The notes below the pieces were generated by a model. That model did no database searches and had not been told where the DNA came from. It saw only the letters and a list, made by a program, of their open reading frames with translations. A DNA stretch of 64,000 nt from Ochrovirga pacifica (GTDB lineage Bacteria > Bacteroidota > Bacteroidia > Flavobacteriales > Flavobacteriaceae), in assembly GCF_000220525.1 (NCBI RefSeq), contig NZ_AFPK01000029.1:124006-188005 (forward strand), given 5' to 3'. This document shows, piece by piece, positions 10,012 through 19,919 of the stretch. The stretch's first letter is position 1. Each line of letters begins with the position of its first letter. The position numbers were made by a program, and so were the translations under genes.

Positions 10012-10953
10012 ATGCTAGCTAGAGTTGCCAATAATCTATTTTGGATGGGAAGGTATTTGGAGCGAACAGAGCACATTGCTCGTTTTATGAATGTAAACTA
10101 CTTCTCTTCTTTAGATGCTCCCAGCGAAGTTTCGCAATCCAGAAATTTTGTATTAAAATCTATCTTATTTCTTGTAAGTGGAGAAATAGCCGAGGACAAG
10201 AATGTAACGGATGAAAAAAAAGTATTGTATGATGTTGGATTAAATCCCGATAATGACTTTTCTATACTTAATTGTTTTAAGTGTGCCAGAGAAAATGCAA
10301 GCGGCTCTAGAGACTTGCTTTCTACAGAGCTTTTTGAGTCTATTAACAGCTTACACCACTACATTACCAACTATCCAAGCGAACATTTTGTTGCCAATGG
10401 CCTAGACGAATTTACATCAGCAGTGTCTAGAGGAATTATTTTGCTACGTGGTAAAATTATTGAGACCCTTATTCACGACGAAGCTTTTGCCATTATTTCA
10501 TTGGGAATGAATTTAGAAAGAGCCTCTCAGGTAATCCGAATCATCAACACCAAATATGTGGATGCCAAATCATCAAAAACAGAATTCCACAATAGTTTTA
10601 CCAATAGCTTCGAGTGGACCACACTGCTAAAGTCCATTCAGTCTTTTGACATGATGAAACGCTATTATAAAAAAGCACCGACTAGTGCTGACACATTAGA
10701 CTTTTTAATTCTAAACCCAAGCTGTCCTCGTTCTGTAATGAGTAGTTTAAATAGTGCTGCCAAATACATAAAGATATTAACAAAAAATGAAAAAAGAGAC
10801 AGTTCCTCTTTTTTAATCAATAAAATTAGATGCGAATATAGTTACACTTCTATTGATGAAATTGAAGGACGTTTTGCAGATTTTATTGAAGAAATAATAG
10901 ATAAAATTACTGAAATCAGTATCCGAATAGAAGAAGAATTTTTTAGCTATTAA
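10012..10953 (+). CDS. Alpha-E domain protein
   Basis: This 313-residue, mostly helical protein is a stand-alone alpha-E (DUF403) domain, recognisable from its start MLARVANNLFWMGRYLERTE and from the NLERASQVIRI segment. Alpha-E proteins nearly always accompany circularly permuted ATP-grasp ligases, either fused to them or in the adjacent gene, and are presumed to be partners or regulators of the ligase. The gene starts 6 bases after the ATP-grasp stop codon and ends just before a strong hairpin terminator, so the two form a compact two-gene operon. I see no catalytic motif. The fused copy at 2221-4776 carries the homologous domain at its C-terminus. Confidence 0.9.
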   Translation: MLARVANNLFWMGRYLERTEHIARFMNVNYFSSLDAPSEVSQSRNFVLKSILFLVSGEIAEDKNVTDEKKVLYDVGLNPDNDFSILNCFKCARENASGSRDLLSTELFESINSLHHYITNYPSEHFVANGLDEFTSAVSRGIILLRGKIIETLIHDEAFAIISLGMNLERASQVIRIINTKYVDAKSSKTEFHNSFTNSFEWTTLLKSIQSFDMMKRYYKKAPTSADTLDFLILNPSCPRSVMSSLNSAAKYIKILTKNEKRDSSSFLINKIRCEYSYTSIDEIEGRFADFIEEIIDKITEISIRIEEEFFSY

Positions 10954-10989
10954 ATCTTATAACCAATACTATCTTTCTCCCACTTTTAA

Positions 10990-11023
10990 AACTCAAAGGA
11001 CTATTAGCCTTTGAGTTTTTTTT
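10990..11023 (+). terminator. Rho-independent terminator after the alpha-E gene
   Basis: A stem with arms AACTCAAAGG and CCTTTGAGTT is followed by an eight-base T run. It lies 37 bases after the alpha-E stop codon and 3 bases before the convergent acetyltransferase gene, so it may also slow transcription from the other side. Confidence 0.9.
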
Positions 11024-11025
11024 AA

Positions 11026-11505
11026 TTATATATGTTTGATATAATCGTCTAATTGTTGTTGGTTCATTTGTACTATTCTCCAATCTTCAAAAATATCAGC
11101 ACCAGAATTTTTATAAAATTCAACTGCGGGTGTGTTCCAGTTCAATACCGCCCACTCTACCCTACGCACCTGTAGTTGATGAGCATACTTTAAGACTTCA
11201 TTGTACAACAATCTCCCAACCCCCTTACCTCTTGCATCTTCTTTTACAATTAAATCTTCTAAATGAATCGTTTTTCCTTTCCAGGTAGAATAACGGTAAT
11301 AGAACAAGGCCATACCCAATACTTTCTCATTATTTTCTGCAATAAAGACTTCAAATTTTGGTTGCTCTCCAAAACCATCTTCTTCTAAATCTTGAACTGT
11401 AATTTCTACAGCTTCTGGTTCTTTTTCAAACACAGCCAATTCTTGTATTAAACTATAAATGGTGGGCACATCTTTACGTTTTGCTTTTCTAATGGTATAA
11501 TTCAT
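11026..11505 (-). CDS. GNAT acetyltransferase, diamine/spermidine acetyltransferase-like
   Basis: This 159-residue protein has the GNAT acetyl-CoA pyrophosphate loop ARGKGVGRLLYNE around residues 92-104. The surrounding pattern FYYRYSTWKGKTIHLEDL and the downstream NTPAVEFYKNSGA segment resemble the SSAT (diamine or thialysine N-acetyltransferase) branch, so a polyamine or similar small amine is a plausible substrate. The exact substrate cannot be read from sequence. The protein is complete and cytoplasmic. The gene stands alone, convergent with the alpha-E gene and separated from eno by a terminator. Confidence 0.85.
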   Translation of the reverse strand: MNYTIRKAKRKDVPTIYSLIQELAVFEKEPEAVEITVQDLEEDGFGEQPKFEVFIAENNEKVLGMALFYYRYSTWKGKTIHLEDLIVKEDARGKGVGRLLYNEVLKYAHQLQVRRVEWAVLNWNTPAVEFYKNSGADIFEDWRIVQMNQQQLDDYIKHI

Positions 11506-11574
11506 TCTTTTCTAATTTAACATGTATTCTTATTCAAAAAATAGATTTTTTCTAGATAAAGTACGAAAGTTAAC

Positions 11575-11604
11575 AAAAAAGCCTTCCTAAAAAGGAAGGC
11601 TTTG
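11575..11604 (-). terminator. Rho-independent terminator after eno
   Basis: A perfect stem with arms AAGCCTTCCT and AGGAAGGCTT is followed on the minus strand by a T run (six A on the plus strand at 11575-11580). It lies about 28 bases downstream of the enolase stop codon. Confidence 0.92.
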
Positions 11605-11631
11605 CTTTATTTTGATATTTTGTGGTAAAAA

Positions 11632-12957
<1,326 letters not shown>

Positions 12958-12966
12958 TTATGCTGT

Positions 12967-13000
12967 GCAAGATACACAACATGTAAAATGAAAAGTACAA
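12967..13000 (-). promoter_or_regulatory. Candidate promoter of eno
   Basis: On the minus strand a TATCTTGC element (12974 to 12967) lies about 43 bases before the eno ATG, with TTGT at 13000-12997, roughly 22 bases further upstream. This resembles the Bacteroidota TTTG / TAnnTTTG promoter but deviates in both boxes. Confidence 0.4.
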
Positions 13001-13054
13001 TAAAATTGAATTGTTTCGAAAACCTATTCGTTAACAATGTACTTGGTTGAAGAT

Positions 13055-13085
13055 AAAAAAAGGCAGTGAAAAATCACTGCCTTTT
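13055..13085 (-). terminator. Terminator of the ExbB/ExbD operon
   Basis: The arms AAAGGCAGTGA and TCACTGCCTTT form a strong stem; on the minus strand it is followed by a T run. It starts within a few bases of the stop codon of the last exbD gene. Confidence 0.92.
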
Positions 13086-13088
13086 AAA

Positions 13089-13562
13089 TTATTTAAAGTT
13101 GTTAGATACATCTCCTGTTCCGGATGAATAACTAATCTTTAAAGCATTTACTTCAATTAACTGATCTTTAATATCAGAAACAGTACCAACATTTGTTTTG
13201 ATATCTGCTTTGATAGAAGTAACCATTGCTTTTTGCTCTTCAGCATCGTGTTTATCTCTTTCTGAGTAGATAAAGTTAGTGACATCGTTTACAGTTGAAA
13301 TTTTATCATTTAACTGTATTTTGTCTCCTTTTCCTCCAGATGCATCTTTTGCTTTACCAACATAGATTGTACTAACCAAGCTTTTATGTTCTAACTTTTT
13401 TACCTCTGTTGCACTAGGCAATTTTGGTGCTTTAATTAAAAGTGTAGTTTCACGCATGGTCGTAGCAACCATAAAGAAGAATAAAAGCATAAATACAATA
13501 TCTGGTAAGGCTGCTGTGTTTACAGCAGGCACATCTTTTTTCTTTTTTCCAAACTTTGACAT
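13089..13562 (-). CDS. ExbD/TolR family biopolymer transport protein
   Basis: ExbD is the inner-membrane partner of ExbB that couples the proton gradient to TonB-dependent outer-membrane transport. This 157-residue protein has the usual layout: short basic cytoplasmic start, one membrane helix (about residues 19-37), then a periplasmic domain. The proton-linked aspartate is Asp21 in LPDIVFMLLFFF. It is the last of four genes; its ATG comes 10 bases after the stop of a second, larger ExbD. Two different ExbD proteins beside one ExbB is a known Bacteroidota arrangement. No TonB gene is adjacent in this window. Confidence 0.93.
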   Translation of the reverse strand: MSKFGKKKKDVPAVNTAALPDIVFMLLFFFMVATTMRETTLLIKAPKLPSATEVKKLEHKSLVSTIYVGKAKDASGGKGDKIQLNDKISTVNDVTNFIYSERDKHDAEEQKAMVTSIKADIKTNVGTVSDIKDQLIEVNALKISYSSGTGDVSNNFK

Positions 13563-13572
13563 ACGCTTCTAA

Positions 13573-14193
13573 TTATTTAATTGGTTTTGCATCGGCTAAA
13601 ATCTCTGGGTAAGCTTTCTTTACCTTTTCGATTGCAGCTTTTACATCTAAATTTTCTTTATCAGCTTTCTGAATTTTTAACAAGTCTTCGTAAGATAAAC
13701 CTCTATACTTTCCTGTTAAATATTTTCTTGCATATCTATTTCTTAATTCTGTATACGCAGCCAACAATTCATTTTGTACAGAAATATACATTCCGTAAGA
13801 AGTTGTTTGTGCTGTTTGAACAGAAATAATTGCCTTTGCGGGATGCTCTGAAGAAGACTCCTCTTTTGCTCCTTCACAGTAATCACAAATTTTTCCTTCT
13901 GCACTTCTTCCTGCACCGTTGTCTATAAAATCAATAGCCATTTGTCTTACGTCTGTAATCTTAGCGGGCTCGTCTTCTATTAACAATTCGTCAAAACGGT
14001 TGATGTTTACCTCAAAGATATTTCTTTGTTTAACATCGGGTTTTGGTGCATTTGGATCTGGTTTTTCAGGTAATTTTCTAAAGACACCCGAATCGGTATC
14101 CATAGTAGTTGTTACCAAGAAAAAGATAAGTAGCAAGAAAGCAATATCTGCCATAGAACCTGCATTGATTTCTGGTATATCTCTCTTTGCCAT
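13573..14193 (-). CDS. ExbD/TolR family protein, larger form with Cys-pair insertion
   Basis: This second ExbD homologue (206 residues) has one membrane helix with the functional aspartate Asp16 in MADIAFLLLIFFLV. Its periplasmic part is longer than the 157-residue neighbour's and contains an extra segment with a CDYC pair around residues 103-106 that could form a disulfide or bind metal. It lies 12 bases after the small membrane protein gene and 10 bases before the second exbD. Together with ExbB it should energise TonB-dependent uptake, or possibly another envelope process. Family assignment is secure. Confidence 0.92.
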   Translation of the reverse strand: MAKRDIPEINAGSMADIAFLLLIFFLVTTTMDTDSGVFRKLPEKPDPNAPKPDVKQRNIFEVNINRFDELLIEDEPAKITDVRQMAIDFIDNGAGRSAEGKICDYCEGAKEESSSEHPAKAIISVQTAQTTSYGMYISVQNELLAAYTELRNRYARKYLTGKYRGLSYEDLLKIQKADKENLDVKAAIEKVKKAYPEILADAKPIK

Positions 14194-14205
14194 ATCTGTT
14201 TATTA

Positions 14206-14646
14206 TTATTTAATTGCTGATTTAATTCCTCCAAATCCTACTGCTGCTAAGGCAATAGCTCCTAAATACACACTGTAGTTAATAATGGTACTTATTAATT
14301 TTGAAGTTGATCCTGCCTCTCCACCTTCTAATACCTGTCCTTGAACGTCAAGTACAGCAGCATCAGATGCAGTGACATAAGCAATTACATAAACAATAGC
14401 TAAAAAGACAACATTGATTGCAATCTTTTTCAAATCTTCTGGAGATTTGAAAATGTTAACTACAGCAAATACTACAGTTATTGCACCTGCAATGTATAGC
14501 AACCATGCTGAAAACTCAACCATTGGGCTTACACTACCTGCTACAGCATCTTCATCTGCGGTTAATACACCTGCAAATAAAACGATACCAATAATCGCAA
14601 TAACTAGTATTACAGCAGTTAATATTTTTGATAAATTACTACTCAT
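14206..14646 (-). CDS. Small integral membrane protein of the ExbB/ExbD operon
   Basis: This 146-residue protein has about four hydrophobic helices (near residues 8-28, 43-63, 73-91 and 118-142) and no recognised catalytic motif. It sits between exbB and the first exbD, 8 and 12 bases from its neighbours, so it is surely co-transcribed. A protein of this size at this position is typical of flavobacterial proton-channel operons. It may be an accessory of the motor complex. Its function is not known. Confidence 0.85.
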   Translation of the reverse strand: MSSNLSKILTAVILVIAIIGIVLFAGVLTADEDAVAGSVSPMVEFSAWLLYIAGAITVVFAVVNIFKSPEDLKKIAINVVFLAIVYVIAYVTASDAAVLDVQGQVLEGGEAGSTSKLISTIINYSVYLGAIALAAVGFGGIKSAIK

Positions 14647-14654
14647 AATACTTC

Positions 14655-15464
14655 TTATTTTTTGTATTTCACTAATAAATCGATTAAAGAAATAGATGCA
14701 TCTTCCATTTTGTTTACAATGCTATCTACTTTTGCAATGATGATATTGTAGAAAATCTGTAAGATAATTGCTACAACCAATCCAAATACAGTAGTTAATA
14801 AGGCTACTTTAATACCTCCTGCTACTACAGCTGGGTTAATATCCCCTGCTACTTGAATTGCATCAAACGCATCAATCATACCAATAACTGTTCCCATGAA
14901 CCCTAACATTGGTGCCAATGCGATAAATAAAGACAACCAAGAGATGTTTTTCTCTAACAATCCCATTTGAACTCCTCCGTAACCAACTACAGCTTTTTCA
15001 GCAGCATCGATTCCCTCAGTAGATCTGTCTAAACCTTGGTAAAAAATAGAAGCGATAGGCCCTTTTGTATTTCTACAAATGTCTTTAGCTGCCTCAACTC
15101 CTCCAGAAGCTAATGCTTCGTCTACTTTTGCTACTAATTTCTTCGTGTTAGTAGTTGCTAAGTTTAAATAAATAATTCTTTCAATTGCAATTGCCAATCC
15201 TAAGATTAATGCAACCAATACAATCCCCATAAATCCAGCACCCCCTTCAATAAAACGTTGCTTTAAAATCTGGTGAAAAGTTGCTTCAGCTTCTGGTTGA
15301 GCTTCTTCAACAACTGGAGCTTCTTCTTGTGGCTCTTCAGCTACAGTTTCGGTTGCTGCTACGCTTGTAGAGTCTACAGTAGCTTCTTCTTCTTGTGCAA
15401 ATGCATTTGAAGTTCCTAAAAACATTAATCCTGCAATAGCTAGGATACTAAAAACTTTTTTCAT
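14655..15464 (-). CDS. exbB: MotA/TolQ/ExbB proton channel family protein
   Basis: ExbB forms the pentameric proton channel that with ExbD drives TonB. The 269-residue protein begins with a signal-like segment (MKKVFSILAIAGLMFLGTSNAFA), followed by an acidic, alanine- and proline-rich periplasmic stretch to about residue 62. A membrane helix and the MotA/TolQ/ExbB domain follow, with a helix pair near residues 170-240. The N-terminal extension is common in Bacteroidota ExbB. It is the first gene of the exbB - membrane protein - exbD - exbD operon. Confidence 0.93.
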   Translation of the reverse strand: MKKVFSILAIAGLMFLGTSNAFAQEEEATVDSTSVAATETVAEEPQEEAPVVEEAQPEAEATFHQILKQRFIEGGAGFMGIVLVALILGLAIAIERIIYLNLATTNTKKLVAKVDEALASGGVEAAKDICRNTKGPIASIFYQGLDRSTEGIDAAEKAVVGYGGVQMGLLEKNISWLSLFIALAPMLGFMGTVIGMIDAFDAIQVAGDINPAVVAGGIKVALLTTVFGLVVAIILQIFYNIIIAKVDSIVNKMEDASISLIDLLVKYKK

Positions 15465-15573
15465 TTCTATTCTAATTAAATACTATTAATGATAATTGAT
15501 AAACGATGAGCAAGTAACAAAAAAATGTTTACTTTAAAAAATATTCTATCATTAAATATTCTTAACATTATTA

Positions 15574-16530
15574 TCACTCTCCTCTCAATGATTCTTCAAA
15601 GAAAGCTTGAAATTGTTGACAATTTAGCTCTTTTGTTGATAAGTATAATGCCTTTGCCAATGCGGACTCTGTTGTTAATTTACCTCCGTTTGCAAATCCT
15701 AAAGATTCGGATACCAAACTGGATGCGTACCTTCCTAATTGAATTCCACCCCTTAAGCACTGAGTTACAATTACTACTCTAAATCCTTTAGAAATTTTTT
15801 CTTTAAAAAGCTGTTTTAATTCCATATCAAAGTCGGGTAAATTACCTGCTCCAAACACTTCTAAAACGATACCATCTAAAATATTTAATTCTAAAATTTT
15901 CTTTAAATAATTATTACTATTAAATGGATTTAATTTAAAAATAGCGAACTCTGCTTCTATTTTTTTTTGAATTTTAAACTCCATTTTTGACAAATCTATC
16001 TCTCTTTTGTTAGGATTTGGAGCAATATAAGCTTCTAAATTCTGTGTTTCAACCTTGGTAGATAGCACTGCACGCCTCCATTGATGATGAAAATAGATTC
16101 CAACTTCGTTTAAAAACTGCTGATTTAGCAATCCTAAAACAGCTTCTTTTAGATTGTCTTTACTATCAGATTTTTCTGAGAGTAACGGTAACTGCCCTCC
16201 TGTAAATACAATGGGTTTAGACAGTCCTTCTGTACAATAGCTTAGCAAAGAACTAACATAAGCCATAGTATCTGTTCCCATCAAAATTAAAAAAGCATCA
16301 AAATAATGATACTCTTGTTCTACCATCAAGGCCAATTCGCTAAATCTTTCTTTGGTAAAATCTGAAGAGTCTATAGGTGTCTTTGTACTAAAAAATGAAA
16401 TGTTTTTCTTAGAAAACTCTTGCATTACAAATTTCTGAATCGCTTCTATACCTCTTGGTTGCAGAGAATTACTTATTGGATCTTTTTCCATACCAATAGT
16501 TCCTCCTGTGTAAATAATTGCTATTTTCAT
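15574..16530 (-). CDS. ansA: Type I (cytoplasmic) L-asparaginase
   Basis: This 318-residue protein belongs to the AnsA-type asparaginase family that hydrolyses L-asparagine to aspartate and ammonia. The first catalytic threonine lies in YTGGTIGME (residues 7-15) and the second in LMGTDTMAY. A lysine in LSTKVETQNLEAY matches the third catalytic position. The usual histidine before GTDT is methionine here, and the protein is slightly shorter than the E. coli enzyme, so it is a divergent member. There is no signal peptide. A terminator lies just upstream, so it has its own promoter in 16531-16601. Confidence 0.88.
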   Translation of the reverse strand: MKIAIIYTGGTIGMEKDPISNSLQPRGIEAIQKFVMQEFSKKNISFFSTKTPIDSSDFTKERFSELALMVEQEYHYFDAFLILMGTDTMAYVSSLLSYCTEGLSKPIVFTGGQLPLLSEKSDSKDNLKEAVLGLLNQQFLNEVGIYFHHQWRRAVLSTKVETQNLEAYIAPNPNKREIDLSKMEFKIQKKIEAEFAIFKLNPFNSNNYLKKILELNILDGIVLEVFGAGNLPDFDMELKQLFKEKISKGFRVVIVTQCLRGGIQLGRYASSLVSESLGFANGGKLTTESALAKALYLSTKELNCQQFQAFFEESLRGE

Positions 16531-16544
16531 ACAAATGAAACTAA

Positions 16545-16578
16545 TAAAAAAATGAGAGCTTTAAAAGCTCTCATTTTC
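16545..16578 (-). terminator. Terminator after accC
   Basis: The arms AAAATGAGAGCTTT and AAAGCTCTCATTTT form a nearly perfect palindrome about 25 bases after the accC stop codon, with T-rich sequence following on the minus strand. Confidence 0.9.
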
Positions 16579-16601
16579 TAATTTATGTATATACTCTTTT
16601 T

Positions 16602-17954
16602 TTAAGATACAGCTGGTTTTTCTATCACGAAGTCTTCCATAAACTTAGTTGTATAGTTTCCTGCAACATAATCAGGATGGTCCATTAGCTGACGATGAAA
16701 AGGAATGGTTGTTTTAATTCCTTCAATAATAAACTCATCCAAAGCTCTTTTCATTTTTCCGATTGCTTCTTCTCTAGTTTGTGCAGTACAAATTAACTTT
16801 GCAATCATAGAGTCGTAGTTTGGCGGAATGGTATAACCTGCATATACGTGTGTATCCAATCGAACTCCGTGTCCTCCTGGTGCATGAAAAGAAGTTATTC
16901 TTCCTGGAGCTGGTCTAAATCCATTAAAAGGATCTTCGGCATTAATTCTACACTCTATAGAATGTAACTTTGGATAATAATTTTTACCCGAAATTGGAAT
17001 TCCTGCAGCTACCGATATTTGTTCACGAATTAAGTCGTAATCTACTACTTCTTCAGTAATAGGGTGTTCTACTTGAATACGTGTATTCATTTCCATAAAG
17101 TAAAAGTTTCTATGTTTGTCTACCAAAAACTCTACTGTACCTGCTCCTTCGTATTTAATATATTCTGCGGCTGCAACAGCTGCTTTTCCCATTGCCTCTC
17201 TTAACTCATCGGTCATAAAAGGAGAAGGTGTTTCTTCTGTTAACTTTTGATGACGTCGTTGTACAGAACAATCTCTTTCTGATAAGTGACATGCTTTACC
17301 AAATGCATCACCTACAACTTGGATTTCGATATGTCTTGGCTCTTCAATTAGCTTTTCCATATACATATCATTGTTTCCAAAAGCAGCTTTTGATTCCATT
17401 CTAGCAGAATCCCAAGCATCTTTTAAATCTTCTGGTTTCCAAACAGCACGCATTCCTTTTCCTCCACCTCCGGCAGAAGCTTTTAACATTACTGGATACC
17501 CTACTTCTACAGCCAATTTTTCACATTGTTCAAAATCCTGAATGACTCCTTCACTTCCAGGCACACATGGCACACCAGCAGCAATCATAGTAGATTTAGC
17601 ATTGGCTTTATCTCCCATTTTATTAATCATTTCTGGAGAGGCTCCAATAAATTTAATATCATGATCTTGACAAAGTTTAGAAAACTTAGCATTTTCTGAT
17701 AAAAAACCGTATCCTGGATGAATTGCATCAGCATTGGTAATTTCTGCTGCCGCAATAATATTTGCCATTTTTAAGTAAGAGTCTGTACTTGGTGCTGGTC
17801 CTATACAAACTGCTTCGTCAGCAAAACGTACATGCAAACTTTCTGCATCTGCAGTTGAATATACTGCTACCGTTTTAATCCCCATTTCTCTACATGTTCT
17901 AATCACACGCAAAGCAATCTCACCTCTGTTGGCTATTAATATCTTTTTAAACAT
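16602..17954 (-). CDS. accC: Biotin carboxylase subunit of acetyl-CoA carboxylase
   Basis: AccC carboxylates the biotin carried by AccB, using ATP and bicarbonate, in the first step of fatty acid synthesis. The 450-residue protein is the normal length. It has the start [18 protein letters not shown], the ATP-grasp glycine loop [13 protein letters not shown] (about residues 160-172), and [17 protein letters not shown] in the active site. It follows accB by 49 bases and is the last gene before a terminator, giving a fabH-accB-accC order of transcription. Confidence 0.97.
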   Translation of the reverse strand: MFKKILIANRGEIALRVIRTCREMGIKTVAVYSTADAESLHVRFADEAVCIGPAPSTDSYLKMANIIAAAEITNADAIHPGYGFLSENAKFSKLCQDHDIKFIGASPEMINKMGDKANAKSTMIAAGVPCVPGSEGVIQDFEQCEKLAVEVGYPVMLKASAGGGGKGMRAVWKPEDLKDAWDSARMESKAAFGNNDMYMEKLIEEPRHIEIQVVGDAFGKACHLSERDCSVQRRHQKLTEETPSPFMTDELREAMGKAAVAAAEYIKYEGAGTVEFLVDKHRNFYFMEMNTRIQVEHPITEEVVDYDLIREQISVAAGIPISGKNYYPKLHSIECRINAEDPFNGFRPAPGRITSFHAPGGHGVRLDTHVYAGYTIPPNYDSMIAKLICTAQTREEAIGKMKRALDEFIIEGIKTTIPFHRQLMDHPDYVAGNYTTKFMEDFVIEKPAVS

Positions 17955-18003
17955 TTGTTACTTTTTAGAAAATTTGTACTTAGACTTTAACTAAATCTAT
18001 TTC

Positions 18004-18498
18004 TTAAGATGGATCTACCAAAAATAATGGTTGTCCAAACTCTACTGGAGTACTATCTTCTACTAAAACTTTTACAATTTTACCTGAAACTTCAGATTCA
18101 ATTTCATTAAACAACTTCATCGCTTCAATCACACAAACAATTGAGTCTGGTTGAACGTTATCTCCTACCTCTACAAACAATGGTTTATCTGGAGATGGTT
18201 TTCTATAAAATGTACCGATCATTGGTGAAGTAATGGTTACATATTTAGAGTTCTCATCATTAGATGCAGGTGCTGCTGGTGTTGCTTCAGCTGCTGCAGG
18301 AGCTTGTGTCGAAGCTACAGGTGTAGGTGCTGCTGCCATAGGCATAGGTGCCGCTTGGTGCAAAATGGTAGTTTCTGTTTTACCATCTGCTGCTCCTGTT
18401 TTAATGGTTATTTTAACATCTTCCATTTCTAACTTTACTTCGTTTGCTCCAGACTTAGCAACGAATTTTATCAAATTTTGAATGTCCTTTAATTCCAT
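18004..18498 (-). CDS. accB: Biotin carboxyl carrier protein of acetyl-CoA carboxylase
   Basis: AccB carries the biotin that shuttles CO2 between biotin carboxylase and carboxyltransferase. The C-terminal biotinyl domain has the motif VIEAMKLFNEI with biotin-acceptor Lys128. An alanine/proline-rich flexible linker (about residues 48-78) joins it to the N-terminal domain. I chose the ATG at 18498 (MELKDIQNLI); an in-frame TTG two codons upstream is less likely. The gene lies 55 bases after fabH and 49 before accC, so the three are probably one transcript. Confidence 0.96.
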   Translation of the reverse strand: MELKDIQNLIKFVAKSGANEVKLEMEDVKITIKTGAADGKTETTILHQAAPMPMAAAPTPVASTQAPAAAEATPAAPASNDENSKYVTITSPMIGTFYRKPSPDKPLFVEVGDNVQPDSIVCVIEAMKLFNEIESEVSGKIVKVLVEDSTPVEFGQPLFLVDPS

Positions 18499-18553
18499 AA
18501 TCAATAGATAATTAAGTAAGTGTTGTTTTTATAATTTATACTGTATGCATCTT

Positions 18554-19549
18554 TTAAGAGTTGTACGCCCATTTTAAATAAATAGACCCCCAGGTAAATC
18601 CTCCTCCAAAAGCTGCAAATAGGATATTATCTCCTTTTTTTAATTGCTTTTCGTAATCTGCCAGCAGTAGTGGTAAAGTTCCAGAGGTTGTGTTTCCGTA
18701 ATTTTGAATATTCATCATTACTTTTTCTTTATCCAGTCCTACTCTGTTTGCTGTGGCATCAATAATTCTTGTGTTTGCTTGGTGTGCTGCTAACCAATTA
18801 ATATCATCTTTGGTTAGGTTGTTTCTTTGCATAATTTGCTCGGCTGCATTTGCCATATTAGATACTGCGTATTTAAATACAGTTCTACCTTCTTGTCTTA
18901 TAAAGTGTTGTTTGTTGTCTACTGTTTCGTGGCTTGCTGGTAAAAGTGAACCTCCTGCTTCCATTTTCAAGAATTCTCTTCCTACACCATCACTTCGTAA
19001 ATATTCATCTTGTAATCCTAAGCCTTCTTCATTAGGTTCAAAAAGTGCAGCTCCTGCACCGTCTCCAAAGATAATACATGTCGTTCTATCTTCGTAATCT
19101 ATGATAGAAGACATTTTATCCGCTCCTATAATCAATACTTTCTTATACCTTCCCGATTCTATATAAGCTGCTGCTGTAGACATTGCATACAAAAAACTAG
19201 AACAAGCTGCTTGTAAGTCGTAACCAAATGCATTGGTAGCTCCAATTTCTGTAGCCACGTAAACGGCTGTAGAGGCAACATTCATGTCTGGAGTAGCTGT
19301 TCCTACCAAAACCAAATCTATTTCTTTAGGATCTAATCCTTTTTTCTGAATTAAATCTTCTGCAGCTTTAATTGCCAAATAAGATGTTGGTTTGTTTTTA
19401 TCTTTTAAAATTCTACGTTCTTTAATACCTGTTCGGGTAGTAATCCATTCGTCATTGGTGTCAACAATTGTTTCTAACTCCTTATTAGTTAACACATAAT
19501 CAGGAACGTATTTTCCAACAGCTGTAATCGCAGCACTTATTTTTGCCAT
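18554..19549 (-). CDS. fabH: Beta-ketoacyl-ACP synthase III
   Basis: FabH condenses an acyl-CoA primer with malonyl-ACP to start fatty acid chains; in Bacteroidota it usually accepts branched primers. The 331-residue protein shows the Cys-His-Asn triad in LQAACSSFLYA, AAHQANTRIID and NIQNYGNTTSG. It lies between a terminator that ends the rpmF transcript and accB, so it probably has its own promoter in 19550-19660 and heads a fabH-accB-accC unit. The start matches the family N-terminus. Confidence 0.97.
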   Translation of the reverse strand: MAKISAAITAVGKYVPDYVLTNKELETIVDTNDEWITTRTGIKERRILKDKNKPTSYLAIKAAEDLIQKKGLDPKEIDLVLVGTATPDMNVASTAVYVATEIGATNAFGYDLQAACSSFLYAMSTAAAYIESGRYKKVLIIGADKMSSIIDYEDRTTCIIFGDGAGAALFEPNEEGLGLQDEYLRSDGVGREFLKMEAGGSLLPASHETVDNKQHFIRQEGRTVFKYAVSNMANAAEQIMQRNNLTKDDINWLAAHQANTRIIDATANRVGLDKEKVMMNIQNYGNTTSGTLPLLLADYEKQLKKGDNILFAAFGGGFTWGSIYLKWAYNS

Positions 19550-19660
19550 AAAATGATTGTTAAGAAATCTTTAACCAAAATCGTGAGCCAAAGTAATAAA
19601 ATTTATTTCTAAATGAAGATTAAAAAAGCTCCTTTTTTTGTTTTCTTTAATTGAATTTAA

Positions 19661-19690
19661 CAAAGAAACCCTCATAAAATGAGGGTTTTA
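19661..19690 (-). terminator. Terminator between rpmF and fabH
   Basis: The arms AAACCCTCAT and ATGAGGGTTT form a strong stem 25 bases after the rpmF stop codon. On the minus strand the downstream sequence is TTTCTTTG, a short U-rich tail. Confidence 0.85.
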
Positions 19691-19712
19691 TAAAATATAT
19701 AACAGAGATATC

Positions 19713-19907
19713 TTATGCTTCAGCTTCGGTCGCATCGATAACAACTTGTCCTCTGTAGTATAATTTTCCTTCGTTCCAGTGTGCTCTGTGGTATAAGTGT
19801 GCTTCTCCAGTTGTTGGATCTACAGCAACTTGAGGAGCGACAGCTTTGTAGTGAGTTCTTCTTTTATCTCTTCTTGTTTTTGAGATTTTTCTCTTTGGAT
19901 GTGCCAT
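19713..19907 (-). CDS. rpmF: 50S ribosomal protein L32
   Basis: This 64-residue protein has the L32 signature [22 protein letters not shown]. It lacks the CxxC pair of zinc-binding L32 forms, so it is the zinc-independent type. It starts 12 bases after the DUF177 gene, a conserved pairing in bacteria (yceD-rpmF). A terminator follows, isolating it from fabH. Confidence 0.97.
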   Translation of the reverse strand: MAHPKRKISKTRRDKRRTHYKAVAPQVAVDPTTGEAHLYHRAHWNEGKLYYRGQVVIDATEAEA

Positions 19908-19919
19908 TGCTATAAATTT

